DNA from: Pseudomonas putida | GTDB taxonomy: Bacteria; Pseudomonadota; Gammaproteobacteria; Pseudomonadales; Pseudomonadaceae | Direction: 5' to 3' | NCBI RefSeq assembly: GCF_022627325.1 | Contig: NZ_JAETZZ010000015.1 | Span: 87,875 to 151,874, forward strand | DNA length: 64,000 bases | Part shown: in pieces, positions 17,074 to 25,407 of the stretch | Layout of the letters: every line of letters starts with the position of its first letter | Position numbering within the stretch: the first letter of the stretch is position 1 | Notes under the pieces: model-generated | Seen by the model: only the letters and a program-made list of their open reading frames with translations | Database searches by the model: none | Told to the model about the DNA's origin: nothing | Program-made: the position numbers and the translations under genes

Positions 17074-18615
17074 ATGAGTTCCCTGTCCGCCCCTGCCACC
17101 GCGATCGCCGCCGCCCCCGCGCCGGCAGCGCCCGTGCAGTCGGCGTTCGGCCTGCGCGTGGTGGTCGGGCTGTTCGGCGTGTTGCTGGCGGTGCTGTGCG
17201 CCGGCCTCAACGAATCGGTGACCAAGATCTCCCTGGCTGATATCCGCGGGGCCATGGGCATCGGCGCCGACGAGGGCGCCTGGCTGCTGGCGGTTTACAG
17301 CGCCGCCTCGGTCTCGGCCATGGCCTTCGCGCCCTGGCTGGCCACTACCTTCTCCTTGCGCCGCTTCACCCTGAGCGCGGTTGGGATGTTCGCGCTGCTT
17401 GGATTGCTGCAGCCCTTCGCCCCCAACCTGCACAGCCTCATGCTGCTGCGCATCCTCCAGGGCTTTGCATCGGGCGCCTTGCCACCGATGCTCATGAGCG
17501 TGGCGCTGCGTTTCCTGCCGCCGGGCATCAAGGTGTACGGGTTGGCCTGCTATGCCCTGACCGCCACCTTCGGCCCGAACCTTGGCACGCCGTTGGCCGG
17601 GCTGTGGACCGAATATGTCGGTTGGCAGTGGGCGTTCTGGCAGATCATCTTGCCCTCGGCACTGGCCATGTTCTGTGTCGGCTGGGGCTTGCCCCAGGAC
17701 CCGCTGCGCCTTGAGCGCTTCAAGCAGTTCGATTGGCGCGGGGTGCTGCTGGGGCTGCCGGCCATCAGCTGCATGGTCCTGGGCCTGTCGCTTGGGGACC
17801 GCTGGGGCTGGTTCGATTCGCCGCTGATCTGCTGGCTGCTGGGCGGGGGTGCGCTGTTGCTGGTGCTGTTCCTGTACAACGAATGGTCCGAGCCGTTGCC
17901 GTTCTTCCAGTTGCGCATGCTGTCGCGGCGCAACCTGAGCTTTGCGCTGGTCACCTTGGCCGGCGTGCTGGTGGTGCTTTCCGGCGTGGGCAGCATCCCC
18001 TCCGCGTACCTTGCACAAATCCAAGGGTATCGCCCGGCGCAAACCAGCCCGCTGATGATGCTGGTGGCCATGCCGCAACTGATTGCCCTGCCGCTCACGG
18101 CGGCACTGTGCAACCTGCGCGCAGTGGACTGCCGCTGGGTGCTGGCCACGGGGCTGGCGCTGCTGGCGCTGTCGTGCATCGGTAGCAGCCTGCTGACTGG
18201 CCAATGGATACGCGGTGATTTCTACCCGTTCTACCTGCTTCAGGTGTTCGGCCAACCGATGGCGGTCCTGCCGCTGCTGATGCTCTCCACCAACGGCATG
18301 AGCCCGCAGGAAGGCCCATTCGCTTCCGCCTGGTTCAACACCGTCAAAGGGCTCGCCGCAGTGATCGCCGGTGGCCTGCTCGATGCCCTTGGCACGCTGC
18401 GCCGGCACTTTCATTCCAACCACCTGGTGGACAGTCTGGGCAACGCCCCGCTGATCGATGACAACGCTGCGGGCCTTGCCAAGCGTATTCATGACCAGGC
18501 GCTGGTGCTGACTTCGGCCGACCTTTACCTGGTCATGGCCGGTATCGCCGTGGCGCTGATCTGCCTGATTCCTTTCGTGCCTACCCGGGTCTACCCACCG
18601 CGCGCGGTGGCCTGA
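17074..18615 (+). CDS. MFS drug:H+ antiporter, DHA2/EmrB type
   Basis: 513-residue inner-membrane antiporter with 14 predicted helices and a long Ala/Pro-rich N-terminal tail. The DHA2 pattern is visible: ADIRGAMGIGADEGAWLLAV before helix 2 and LRILQGFASGALPPM in helix 4 (motif C region ATFGPNLGTPLAG). It heads an operon with an EmrA-type adaptor (6-base gap) and a NodT-type outer-membrane lipoprotein, giving a full tripartite pump. The substrate is unknown. A possible promoter (TTAGAC, then CATAAAAT) lies near 17030-17050, but the match is weak. Confidence 0.9.
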   Translation: MSSLSAPATAIAAAPAPAAPVQSAFGLRVVVGLFGVLLAVLCAGLNESVTKISLADIRGAMGIGADEGAWLLAVYSAASVSAMAFAPWLATTFSLRRFTLSAVGMFALLGLLQPFAPNLHSLMLLRILQGFASGALPPMLMSVALRFLPPGIKVYGLACYALTATFGPNLGTPLAGLWTEYVGWQWAFWQIILPSALAMFCVGWGLPQDPLRLERFKQFDWRGVLLGLPAISCMVLGLSLGDRWGWFDSPLICWLLGGGALLLVLFLYNEWSEPLPFFQLRMLSRRNLSFALVTLAGVLVVLSGVGSIPSAYLAQIQGYRPAQTSPLMMLVAMPQLIALPLTAALCNLRAVDCRWVLATGLALLALSCIGSSLLTGQWIRGDFYPFYLLQVFGQPMAVLPLLMLSTNGMSPQEGPFASAWFNTVKGLAAVIAGGLLDALGTLRRHFHSNHLVDSLGNAPLIDDNAAGLAKRIHDQALVLTSADLYLVMAGIAVALICLIPFVPTRVYPPRAVA

Positions 18616-18621
18616 GCCCGG

Positions 18622-19704
18622 ATGAATTCGAGATCGCTGAAAATGACCAACAAGCGCAAGACAATCGTGATCGGCTCGGTACTCGCCGTGGCCGTGCTGG
18701 CGGGTATCGTCGGCCCCTGGGTGCTCGGCAGTGACCACCGGCAACGTACCAACGACGCCTACGTGATCGCCGATTACACCGTGGTGGCACCCAAGGTGGC
18801 CGGCTTCGTCAAGCAGGTGCTGGTCGAAGACAACCAGCAGGTGCAGGCCGGCCAGTTGCTGGCGACCATCGATGCACGGGACTACCAGGCCGCACTGGAT
18901 GCCGCGCAGGCCCAGCTGCTGGTGGCCAAGGCGCAAAGTGCCGATGCGCGTGCCACCTTGGAACGCCAGGCGGCATTGATTGCCCAGGCTGAGGCGGCGG
19001 TGAAGGCGGCGCAGGCCGAAGCATCGTTCGCCGACCACGAGGTCAAACGCTACAGCCGCCTCGCCGAGCAGGGCGCCGGCACCGTGCAGAATGCCCAGCA
19101 GGCGCGCAGCCGGGTCGACCAGGCCCGCGCACGGCTGGCCAATACCCAGGCTGCATTGGTCGCCGCGCGCAAGCAGGTGGACATCCTCAGCGCTCAGGTC
19201 GCCAGCGCCGATGGGCAGTTGAAGCGTGCCGAAGCGGGCCTTGAAAAAGCTCAGCTGGACCTGTCCTACACCCGCATTACCGCGCCGGTGGATGGCATGG
19301 TCGGTGAGCGTGCCCTGCGCGTGGGTGCCTTCGTCAACCCGGGCGCGCGCCTGCTGTCGGTGGTGCCCTTGCAGCAGGCCTATGTGGTGGGCAACTTCCA
19401 GGAAACCCAGTTGACCCATGTGCAGCCGGGGCAGCCGGTCAGTATCAGCGTCGATACCTTTGCCGGTGAAACCCTCAAGGGCCATGTGCAAAGCATTGCC
19501 CCCGCCACTGGCGTGACCTTCGCGGCAGTGAAACCCGACAACGCCACCGGCAACTTCACCAAGGTGGTGCAGCGTATCCCGGTGAAAATCGTCTTCGATG
19601 ACGGCCAGCCGTTACTCGCGCGCTTGCGTGTGGGCATGTCGGTGGAAGCGACCATCGACACCCGTGGTGACAGGCTCAGTGGCAACGAGGTAAGTGCACG
19701 ATGA
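18622..19704 (+). CDS. EmrA-type periplasmic adaptor (HlyD family)
   Basis: 360-residue membrane-fusion protein (353 if the ATG at 18643 is used). It has one N-terminal helix, the lipoyl segment TVVAPKVAGFVKQVLVEDNQ, a long alanine-rich coiled-coil hairpin (about 95-205), a second lipoyl half (LSYTRITAPVDGMVGERALR) and a beta-barrel with VVGNFQETQLTHVQPGQPV. The last motif is typical of EmrA. It overlaps the outer-membrane gene by ATGA, so the three pump genes are co-translated. Confidence 0.9.
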   Translation: MNSRSLKMTNKRKTIVIGSVLAVAVLAGIVGPWVLGSDHRQRTNDAYVIADYTVVAPKVAGFVKQVLVEDNQQVQAGQLLATIDARDYQAALDAAQAQLLVAKAQSADARATLERQAALIAQAEAAVKAAQAEASFADHEVKRYSRLAEQGAGTVQNAQQARSRVDQARARLANTQAALVAARKQVDILSAQVASADGQLKRAEAGLEKAQLDLSYTRITAPVDGMVGERALRVGAFVNPGARLLSVVPLQQAYVVGNFQETQLTHVQPGQPVSISVDTFAGETLKGHVQSIAPATGVTFAAVKPDNATGNFTKVVQRIPVKIVFDDGQPLLARLRVGMSVEATIDTRGDRLSGNEVSAR

Positions 19705-21152
19705 AATCGGCATTACGCTTGAGCCCTTTGCTGCTGGCCGTGCTGATGGCTGGCTGCACCCTTGGCCCGGACTTCGAGCGCCCGGACAGCCAGGCCCCTC
19801 AACAATGGCCATCGCTGCAGGGCCAGGCGGCACCCAGCCAGGCGCAGGCAGAACCGCTTGAACTTCGTTGGTGGGAAACCTTCCACGATGCACGCCTGAG
19901 TGCGCTGATCCAGCAGGTGGCCGAGCGTAACCTGGACCTGCAGATCGCCAGTGCGCGACTGCTGCAAAGCCGCGCCTTGCGCAGCACGGTGGCTGCCGAC
20001 CAGGCGCCGTCGGTCGATGTGGATGCCGGCTACAGCCGCGCCCGTAACAGTGCCGAAGGCCTCAACGACCCGTCTGGCAATGCCGGCAAGTCGGCGTTCA
20101 ACCTGTGGCAGGGCGACCTGGTCGCCGGTTGGGAACTGGACCTCTGGGGCCGGGTGCGCCGGCAGGTGGAGGCTGCCGACGCCACGGTGCAAGTGGCCGA
20201 GAACGACCGGCGCGGTGTGCTCCTGGCGCTGTTGTCGGAAACCGCGGGCAACTACATCCAGTTGCGTGCCGTGCAGCACACGCTCGATGTCACCCGTGAC
20301 AACCTGAAGGTCGCCCAGCACAGCCTGAAGCTGTCCCAGGACCGCCAGGCCGAGGGTGTCGCCACCCGGCTCGACGTGGCCCAGGCCAGCGCCCAGGTAG
20401 CCTCGATCGAGGCCCGTCTGCCCAGCCTCGAGGCCCGGCGCGATGACCTGATCAACGCGCTGAGCCTGCTGGCGGCCGAACCGCCACGCAGTTTGCAGGC
20501 ACAGTTGCTTGAGGGTGGAGAGCTGCCTGCGCCGCAGCAGCAATTCGCGATCGGTTTGCCGTCCGAGCTGGCCGAGCGCCGTCCAGACATCCGTCAGGCC
20601 GAGGCCCGGCTGCATGCGGCCACTGCCAGCATTGGCGTGGCCAAGGCGGATTTCTACCCCAGCATCCGGCTGTCCGGCAGCGTCGGCTTCCAGGCCATGC
20701 AACTGTCGGACTTCGGCGCCTGGGACTCGCGCCGCTTTGCCTTCGGCCCGCAGCTGTCGTTGCCGATCTTCGAGGGTGGCCGGCTCAAGGGCACCCTGGC
20801 GCTGCGTGAGGCGCAGCAGCAGGAGGCGGCGCTCAACTACCGCAAGGTGGTGCTCGGTGCCTGGCATGAGATCGACGATGTGCTGCGCCTGTACAACGCC
20901 AGCCAACTGCGCCGTGATCACTTGGCCGAAGCGGTGCGGCAGAACCGCATCGCCCTGGAAACCGCCCAGCGCCAGTACGTGGAAGGCGCGGTGGACTTTC
21001 TCAATGTGCTGACGGTGCAGAGTGCGTTGCTTGCCAGTGAAGAGCAGTGGATCGACAGTTCGGCGGCGGTATCGCAGGCGTTGGTCGGGCTGTACAAGGC
21101 TTTGGGTGGTGGCTGGCAGGCGTTCGACGGGCAGCCGACGAACAAGGTGTGA
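19701..21152 (+). CDS. NodT-family outer-membrane efflux lipoprotein
   Basis: 483-residue outer-membrane channel. The signal ends in the lipobox LMAGC (Cys about residue 19) and the mature start TLGPDFERP is standard for the family. ELAERRPDIRQAEARLHAA marks the second OEP repeat and FEGGRLKGTL follows. It completes the EmrAB-type pump. It is a clear paralogue of the channel at 10486, so this 9-kb stretch encodes two separate lipoprotein-type efflux channels. Confidence 0.9.
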   Translation: MKSALRLSPLLLAVLMAGCTLGPDFERPDSQAPQQWPSLQGQAAPSQAQAEPLELRWWETFHDARLSALIQQVAERNLDLQIASARLLQSRALRSTVAADQAPSVDVDAGYSRARNSAEGLNDPSGNAGKSAFNLWQGDLVAGWELDLWGRVRRQVEAADATVQVAENDRRGVLLALLSETAGNYIQLRAVQHTLDVTRDNLKVAQHSLKLSQDRQAEGVATRLDVAQASAQVASIEARLPSLEARRDDLINALSLLAAEPPRSLQAQLLEGGELPAPQQQFAIGLPSELAERRPDIRQAEARLHAATASIGVAKADFYPSIRLSGSVGFQAMQLSDFGAWDSRRFAFGPQLSLPIFEGGRLKGTLALREAQQQEAALNYRKVVLGAWHEIDDVLRLYNASQLRRDHLAEAVRQNRIALETAQRQYVEGAVDFLNVLTVQSALLASEEQWIDSSAAVSQALVGLYKALGGGWQAFDGQPTNKV

Positions 21153-21168
21153 TCAAGCGGAGGCAGCC

Positions 21169-21579
21169 ATGCACCTCTCCCTCAATGGCAAGCGCGCACT
21201 CATCAGTGGTTCCATGGCCGGGCAGGGCGTGTCTACCGCCATCGACCTTGCCGCCGCCGGCGCCGAGGTCGTGCTCAACGACCGCACCCAGGCGCTGGTC
21301 GACGCTGCGCTCAAAGCGGTGCGCGAGCGCTTGCCCAAGGCGCGGATCATTGGCGTTGCCGCTGACCTGGGCACCGAACAGGGTGTGCAGACCTTGCTCC
21401 AGCAGGTGCCGCACACCGATATCCTGGTCAATAACGGCACGCAGGACGTTGCCCTGCGGCTACAGCGGCATTACGCCCGCGGCATGGCCGAGCGCAAGTG
21501 GGGGCAGGTGATCCACCTGGGCAGTGGATCAGAGCGGTCGCAGCAGCCCGAAGCGTTTACGCAGTACCCAGTCCAGTAA
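21169..21579 (+). pseudogene. Short-chain dehydrogenase remnant, internally deleted and truncated
   Basis: The first 85 residues look like a normal SDR oxidoreductase: Rossmann start KRALISGSMAGQGVSTAIDL, ADLGTEQGV, and ILVNN. The text then jumps from ILVNNGTQDVALRL straight to RHYARGMAERKWGQVIHLGS, losing about 30-40 residues that normally separate these blocks. The frame ends at 136 residues instead of about 250-265, without the catalytic YxxxK. The tail from about 21526 is only the complement of the next gene. It has a good ribosome site (GGAGGCAG) after the pump operon, so it may still be translated. Confidence 0.75.
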
Positions 21580-22353
21580 ACGTCGTGGCAGCCAGCGGGC
21601 CACTAGCGGCATCGCCGTACTGCCATTGCCCAGCCGTACCACCGCTGGCACAGGCGATTTGCGCGTGGCAGCCAGCAGCCCCTGGGCAAATTGCGCGGCG
21701 CAGGTGGGCCGGTCTTGCGAGGCGCGGGCCCGCGCCTGGATATGCTCGCGCAGCGGCCACCATGGCGACTGCGCTGCCACCACCTGATCGGCCTGGCGCT
21801 GGGCATTGCTGGCGAATTGTGAGGCGATCGCTCCCGGTTGCACTTCCATGACCTGAATGCCGAAAGGCGCCAGCTCCAGGCGCAGGGCGTCGCTCAAGGC
21901 ATGCACAGCAGCCTTTGAGGCGCAGTAGGCGCCGGCGAACGGCGTGACCAGTATGCCCGATACACTGCCGATGTTGACCACCAGGCCACGCGCACGGCGC
22001 AGCAGCGGGAACAGTGCGCGGGTGGCGCCGATCACGGCGAACACATTGGTTTCGAACTGCTGGCGCATGGCCTCCACACCGCCATCGAGCAGGGGGCCCA
22101 TGGCACCGTAGCCAGCGTTGTTGACCAGGATGTCGAGCCGGCCGTGGCTTGTTTCCAGCTCGTCGGCGAGGCGCATCAGGGCCTCGGCGTCGTTGACATC
22201 AAGCTGCCGGGCGGTGAAGCCGGCTGCGGCCAGGTGTTCGACGTCTTCGGTTTTACGGGCGGTGGCCCATACGTCGTGGCCAGCATCGCGAAAGGCTTCG
22301 GCCAGGGCGCGGCCGATGCCGCTGGAACAACCGGTGATCAGGACGGTGGGCAT
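21529..22353 (-). CDS. Short-chain dehydrogenase/reductase
   Basis: 274-residue NAD(P)-dependent oxidoreductase of the classical SDR family. The cofactor motif TGCSSGIG, the NNAG motif, the catalytic Ser in NIGSVSG and the YCASK active site are all present, followed by a C-terminal extension of about 70 residues with hydrophobic helices. The TGCSSGIGRALAEAF opening resembles SDRs acting on retinol/steroid-like or lipid substrates, but the substrate is unknown. It converges on the SDR remnant, with about 50 bases of overlap. Confidence 0.88.
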   Translation of the reverse strand: MPTVLITGCSSGIGRALAEAFRDAGHDVWATARKTEDVEHLAAAGFTARQLDVNDAEALMRLADELETSHGRLDILVNNAGYGAMGPLLDGGVEAMRQQFETNVFAVIGATRALFPLLRRARGLVVNIGSVSGILVTPFAGAYCASKAAVHALSDALRLELAPFGIQVMEVQPGAIASQFASNAQRQADQVVAAQSPWWPLREHIQARARASQDRPTCAAQFAQGLLAATRKSPVPAVVRLGNGSTAMPLVARWLPRRLLDWVLRKRFGLLRPL

Positions 22354-22396
22354 TGGGCAGGCCTGTGCTCAGAGTAAGTTATGTAGAGGTCGGACC

Positions 22397-22599
22397 GGCC
22401 CCATCGCCGGCAAGCCGGCTCCCACAAATGGACCGCGCAGGGCTTGAGCTCTGTGCTGTACCTGGACTGCCTCAAGGCATTGGATTGGCGTCCAATTTCC
22501 TGGGGCCAGCCCAAATCCATAGCTGCCAACGGGTACAGGGTGCGCCGACGCCAGGCGGTACTGGGTGCTTTTGGGAGCCGGCTTGCCGGCGATGGGGCC
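22397..22599. repeat. Paired inverted REP elements with a roughly 140-base spacer
   Basis: REP units at 22397-22427 and 22571-22599 face each other. The spacer contains GGATTGGCGTCCAATTTCC followed by TGGGGC, similar to GGACACCCATCCAATGTCCC plus GGGGC in the pair at 15775. The two elements may therefore be copies of one composite repeat. The 261-base gap between the SDR and the small membrane protein contains nothing else I can identify. Confidence 0.75.
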
Positions 22600-22614
22600 C
22601 GTTCAGGCACCGTA

Positions 22615-23079
22615 TCAGTTGGCGAATGTACCCTGTAGATGTTCGGCGCGAAACTCCAGTGTCTGCGGCCGGTACCCCGCGCGCAGTGGCGGCAGTGGCA
22701 GGCAATCGGTCCATTCGGCCCCAGGCTGCAGTTCGCCCGGCCCACGATAGCGCGGTGCGCTGTAGGTATTTTCGGCCAGGTTGATGGTATCGCCCGGGGC
22801 ATAGGCAGCGACCCGCCAGCGCAGCTCGGTCAGCGGAGCCTTGTTGCCGTTTTTCATATGTACCTTCAAGGCACGGTCGGCAGGGCATTGATCCGGTGCG
22901 TAGGTCAGGCGCAGGTCAAGCCGCGCCAGTTGCGAAGCTTCGCGTGTGTCCTGCCAGACGACGAACAGTGCGACCAGCCCCAGGCCGCAGACGGCGGCCA
23001 GCGAGATCGGCAGGGCCTTGCCCGGGTAACGCAGGAGCAGTACCAGCCAGGTGAGGATGAGGAAGGCGCCGATGATCAT
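22615..23079 (-). CDS. Small conserved membrane protein of unknown function
   Basis: 154-residue protein with two N-terminal helices (about 2-16 and 23-42), then a soluble domain of about 110 residues, probably periplasmic, with a beta-rich pattern (KVHMKNGNKAPLTELRWRV, ENTYSAPRYRGPGEL). Two cysteines may form a disulfide (APDQCPAD and TDCLPLPPL). It lies downstream of algA on the same strand, beyond the repeat hairpin, so it is probably not part of the alginate operon. I do not recognise a function. Confidence 0.7.
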   Translation of the reverse strand: MIIGAFLILTWLVLLLRYPGKALPISLAAVCGLGLVALFVVWQDTREASQLARLDLRLTYAPDQCPADRALKVHMKNGNKAPLTELRWRVAAYAPGDTINLAENTYSAPRYRGPGELQPGAEWTDCLPLPPLRAGYRPQTLEFRAEHLQGTFAN

Positions 23080-23127
23080 GTGGTCCGAATCCCGTTCGAG
23101 TCTCCGGACATCTTGGAGCGGCTAGCT

Positions 23128-23249
23128 GGAAGCTTCAAGCTCCAAGCTGCAAGCTGCAAGAGAAAAGCGGGCCGGCGGCGCCCCCACATCAGTAGGAACA
23201 CCACCGCCCCGCTTTTTCTTGCCGCTTGCAGCTCGAAGCTTGCAGCTTA
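23128..23249. repeat. CAAGCTGC inverted-repeat element, gene-less copy B (end of alginate operon)
   Basis: Left arm 23128-23171 and right arm 23207-23250 pair over about 43 bases with few mismatches and end with the algA stop codon. The inner part reads, in the algA direction, AAAAAGCGGGGC ... GGCCCGCTTTTCTC, a strong GC stem flanked by A and T tracts. It is therefore very likely the transcription terminator of the alginate operon as well as a copy of the dispersed repeat seen at 9264 and 61435. Confidence 0.78.
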
Positions 23250-24701
23250 CTGCGCGATGGTCTTCACCGACACGCCCCGGTCGACGGGCGTGGAGGTGCG
23301 CCCATACACATCCTCGAAGCGCTCGATATCATCCTCGCCCAGGTAACTACCGGACTGCACTTCGATGATCTCCAGCGGGATCTTGCCCGGGTTGCGCAAG
23401 CGGTGGACCGAGGCGATCGGGATGTAGGTCGACTGGTTTTCGGTCAGCAGGAACACATTTTCATCGCACGTCACCTCAGCAGTGCCCGAGACCACGATCC
23501 AGTGCTCGGCACGGTGGTGGTGCATCTGCAGCGACAGGCTGGCGCCCGGCTTGACGGTGATGTGCTTGACCTGGAAGCGGCCGCCCATGTCCACCGAATC
23601 GTAAGAGCCCCATGGGCGATACACTTCGAGGTGGTTCTGGGTTTCGCTGCGGCCTTGCTCGTCGAGGGTCTTGACCATCTGCTTGACGCCCTGGACCTTG
23701 TCCTTGTGGGCGATCATCATCGCGTCCTTGGTCTCGACCACGACGATGTTTTCCAGGCCGATCACCGACACCAGCTTGCCGTTGCCATGGATCATGCAGT
23801 TGTGGCTGTCCTGCACCACCACATCACCCTTGGTGACGTTGCCATTGGCGTCCTTGTCATGCACTTCCCACAGCGACGACCAGCAGCCAACGTCGCTCCA
23901 GCCAGCCGACATCGGCACCACGCAGGCGCGCTGGGTCTTTTCCATCACCGCATAGTCGATGGAGTTGTCCGGGCAGCAGGCGAAGGTCGCTTCGTCGATG
24001 CTCAGCACATCATCTGTTTCGTCGCTGCGCTCCAGGGCCAGCACGCAGGTGTCATAGATGTCAGGGTCGTGCTTTTTCAGCTCTTCCAGGAAGCGGCTGG
24101 CGCGGAACAGGAACATGCCGCTGTTCCAGAAGTAGCCACCGGACTGGACGAACTCGGTAGCGCGCTTCTCGTCGGGTTTTTCGACGAACTGCGCCACGCG
24201 GGCCACCCCTTCGGGCAGCAGGGCGTCCTGGCTGGAGCGGATGTAGCCATAACCGGTCTCGGGCTTGGTCGCCGGGACACCGAACAGCACCATTTCGCCA
24301 CGCTCGGCAGCTACGGTGGCCAGGGCCAAGGCCCGCTGCAGGGCTTTCTGGTCGTCGATCACGTGGTCGGCCGGCAGCACCAGCATCAAGTCATCGCGCC
24401 CCTCGCTGGTCAGCTTCATCGCGGCCATCGCCACCGCAGGGGCGGTGTTGCGGCCGAAGGGTTCCATGAGGATGCCCTGGGTTTGCAGTTTCAGCGCCGC
24501 GAGCTGTTCCTGAACGATGAACTTGTGGTCCTTGTTGCAGACCACGATCGGCGCGTCCATGCCTTCGAACACCAGGCGCTCGAGGGTTTGCTGGAACAGC
24601 GTGTGCTCACCGGTCAGGGCGAGGAACTGCTTGGGGAACTGCTTGCGCGACAAAGGCCACAGACGCGAACCGCTACCACCAGAAAGAATTACCGGGATCA
24701 T
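23247..24701 (-). CDS. algA: AlgA: phosphomannose isomerase / GDP-mannose pyrophosphorylase
   Basis: Bifunctional cytoplasmic enzyme of 484 residues that makes mannose-6-phosphate from fructose-6-phosphate and GDP-mannose from mannose-1-phosphate, feeding AlgD. The N-terminal nucleotidyltransferase shows ILSGGSGSRLWPLSRKQFPK. The C-terminal type II isomerase cupin (from about 350) has the metal ligands QMHHHRAEHWIVVSGTAEV. Last gene of the 12-gene alginate operon, ending inside an inverted repeat that probably terminates transcription. Length and motifs match Pseudomonas AlgA. Confidence 0.97.
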   Translation of the reverse strand: MIPVILSGGSGSRLWPLSRKQFPKQFLALTGEHTLFQQTLERLVFEGMDAPIVVCNKDHKFIVQEQLAALKLQTQGILMEPFGRNTAPAVAMAAMKLTSEGRDDLMLVLPADHVIDDQKALQRALALATVAAERGEMVLFGVPATKPETGYGYIRSSQDALLPEGVARVAQFVEKPDEKRATEFVQSGGYFWNSGMFLFRASRFLEELKKHDPDIYDTCVLALERSDETDDVLSIDEATFACCPDNSIDYAVMEKTQRACVVPMSAGWSDVGCWSSLWEVHDKDANGNVTKGDVVVQDSHNCMIHGNGKLVSVIGLENIVVVETKDAMMIAHKDKVQGVKQMVKTLDEQGRSETQNHLEVYRPWGSYDSVDMGGRFQVKHITVKPGASLSLQMHHHRAEHWIVVSGTAEVTCDENVFLLTENQSTYIPIASVHRLRNPGKIPLEIIEVQSGSYLGEDDIERFEDVYGRTSTPVDRGVSVKTIAQ

Positions 24702-24738
24702 GTTGTTTCTCCAATAAGGTCGTTAAAGAGGCAGAGGA

Positions 24739-25386
24739 TCAGTTGGTGGACACTGGGCGGGTGACCCAGACCGGCGACAGGCTGCTGCCCGAGCCAGTGA
24801 CGTACAGCACGGCGGCTTCACCGCGCTCCAGGGCGACGGGTTTGACGTCGCTGACTTTCTTGTCTCCTGCAAACAGGGCCAGGTTGACCTTGACCGGGTT
24901 GATCTCACGCTCGCCACGGCCTTTGGCAGCCACTGGCTTGACCACCTCGGTCTTGCCGTCGGCGGTCTTCAGGGCCAGCGGCTGGTCGCTCAGGTTCTGT
25001 ACACGTACCAGGGCTTTCTGCTTGTTCTTGAACGGTGGTTCTTCGATCAGCTGCGGGTTGCCGCTGCCGTTGTTGACCAGGGTGTAGTACTTGTCAGCGG
25101 CCAGCTTGACCGGGACGCTCTTGCCAGCGACCTGCGCGGTGTAGTCACCGCCCGGGAGGAAGCTGAAGTCGCTGCTGGCCTGGGCACCGACCTGTTTGAT
25201 CTGGGTGTTGCCAACGCTCGCGGCAGCGGGTGCAGGGGCGGCGTTGAACAGGCGCACGAAGGTCGAGCCTTTCGGTGCGGTAGGGCCATACAAGGCAGCA
25301 TCGGCGCCGGCGAATGCCTGCATCGAAGCCAACGACAGGCCTGCTGCGAGGGTGAGGGCTTTGGCAATGGAAGTCTTGGTAGTCAT
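24739..25386 (-). CDS. algF: AlgF: alginate O-acetylation protein
   Basis: Periplasmic protein of 215 residues with a signal peptide (about 1-27, ending AFAGA). It is needed with AlgI, AlgJ and AlgX for O-acetylation of alginate. Two beta-sandwich-like halves are suggested by TFVRLFNAAP and the later KALVRVQNLSDQPLALK. Position between algJ and algA is the conserved one. The biochemical role is not settled; it is thought to be an adaptor in the acetylation complex. Confidence 0.95.
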   Translation of the reverse strand: MTTKTSIAKALTLAAGLSLASMQAFAGADAALYGPTAPKGSTFVRLFNAAPAPAAASVGNTQIKQVGAQASSDFSFLPGGDYTAQVAGKSVPVKLAADKYYTLVNNGSGNPQLIEEPPFKNKQKALVRVQNLSDQPLALKTADGKTEVVKPVAAKGRGEREINPVKVNLALFAGDKKVSDVKPVALERGEAAVLYVTGSGSSLSPVWVTRPVSTN

Positions 25387-25407
25387 GTGCGTGTTCCTCT
25401 CTATCTA

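Noticed and set aside
17068..19491. 807-codon minus-strand frame opposite the EmrB and EmrA genes
   Set aside because: It is antisense to two clear family members, shows no domain pattern and has a Gln/His/Arg-rich composition typical of antisense frames in GC-rich DNA.
23226..24764. 512-codon plus-strand frame opposite algA
   Set aside because: It mirrors algA codons and has no motif, ribosome site or neighbour logic.
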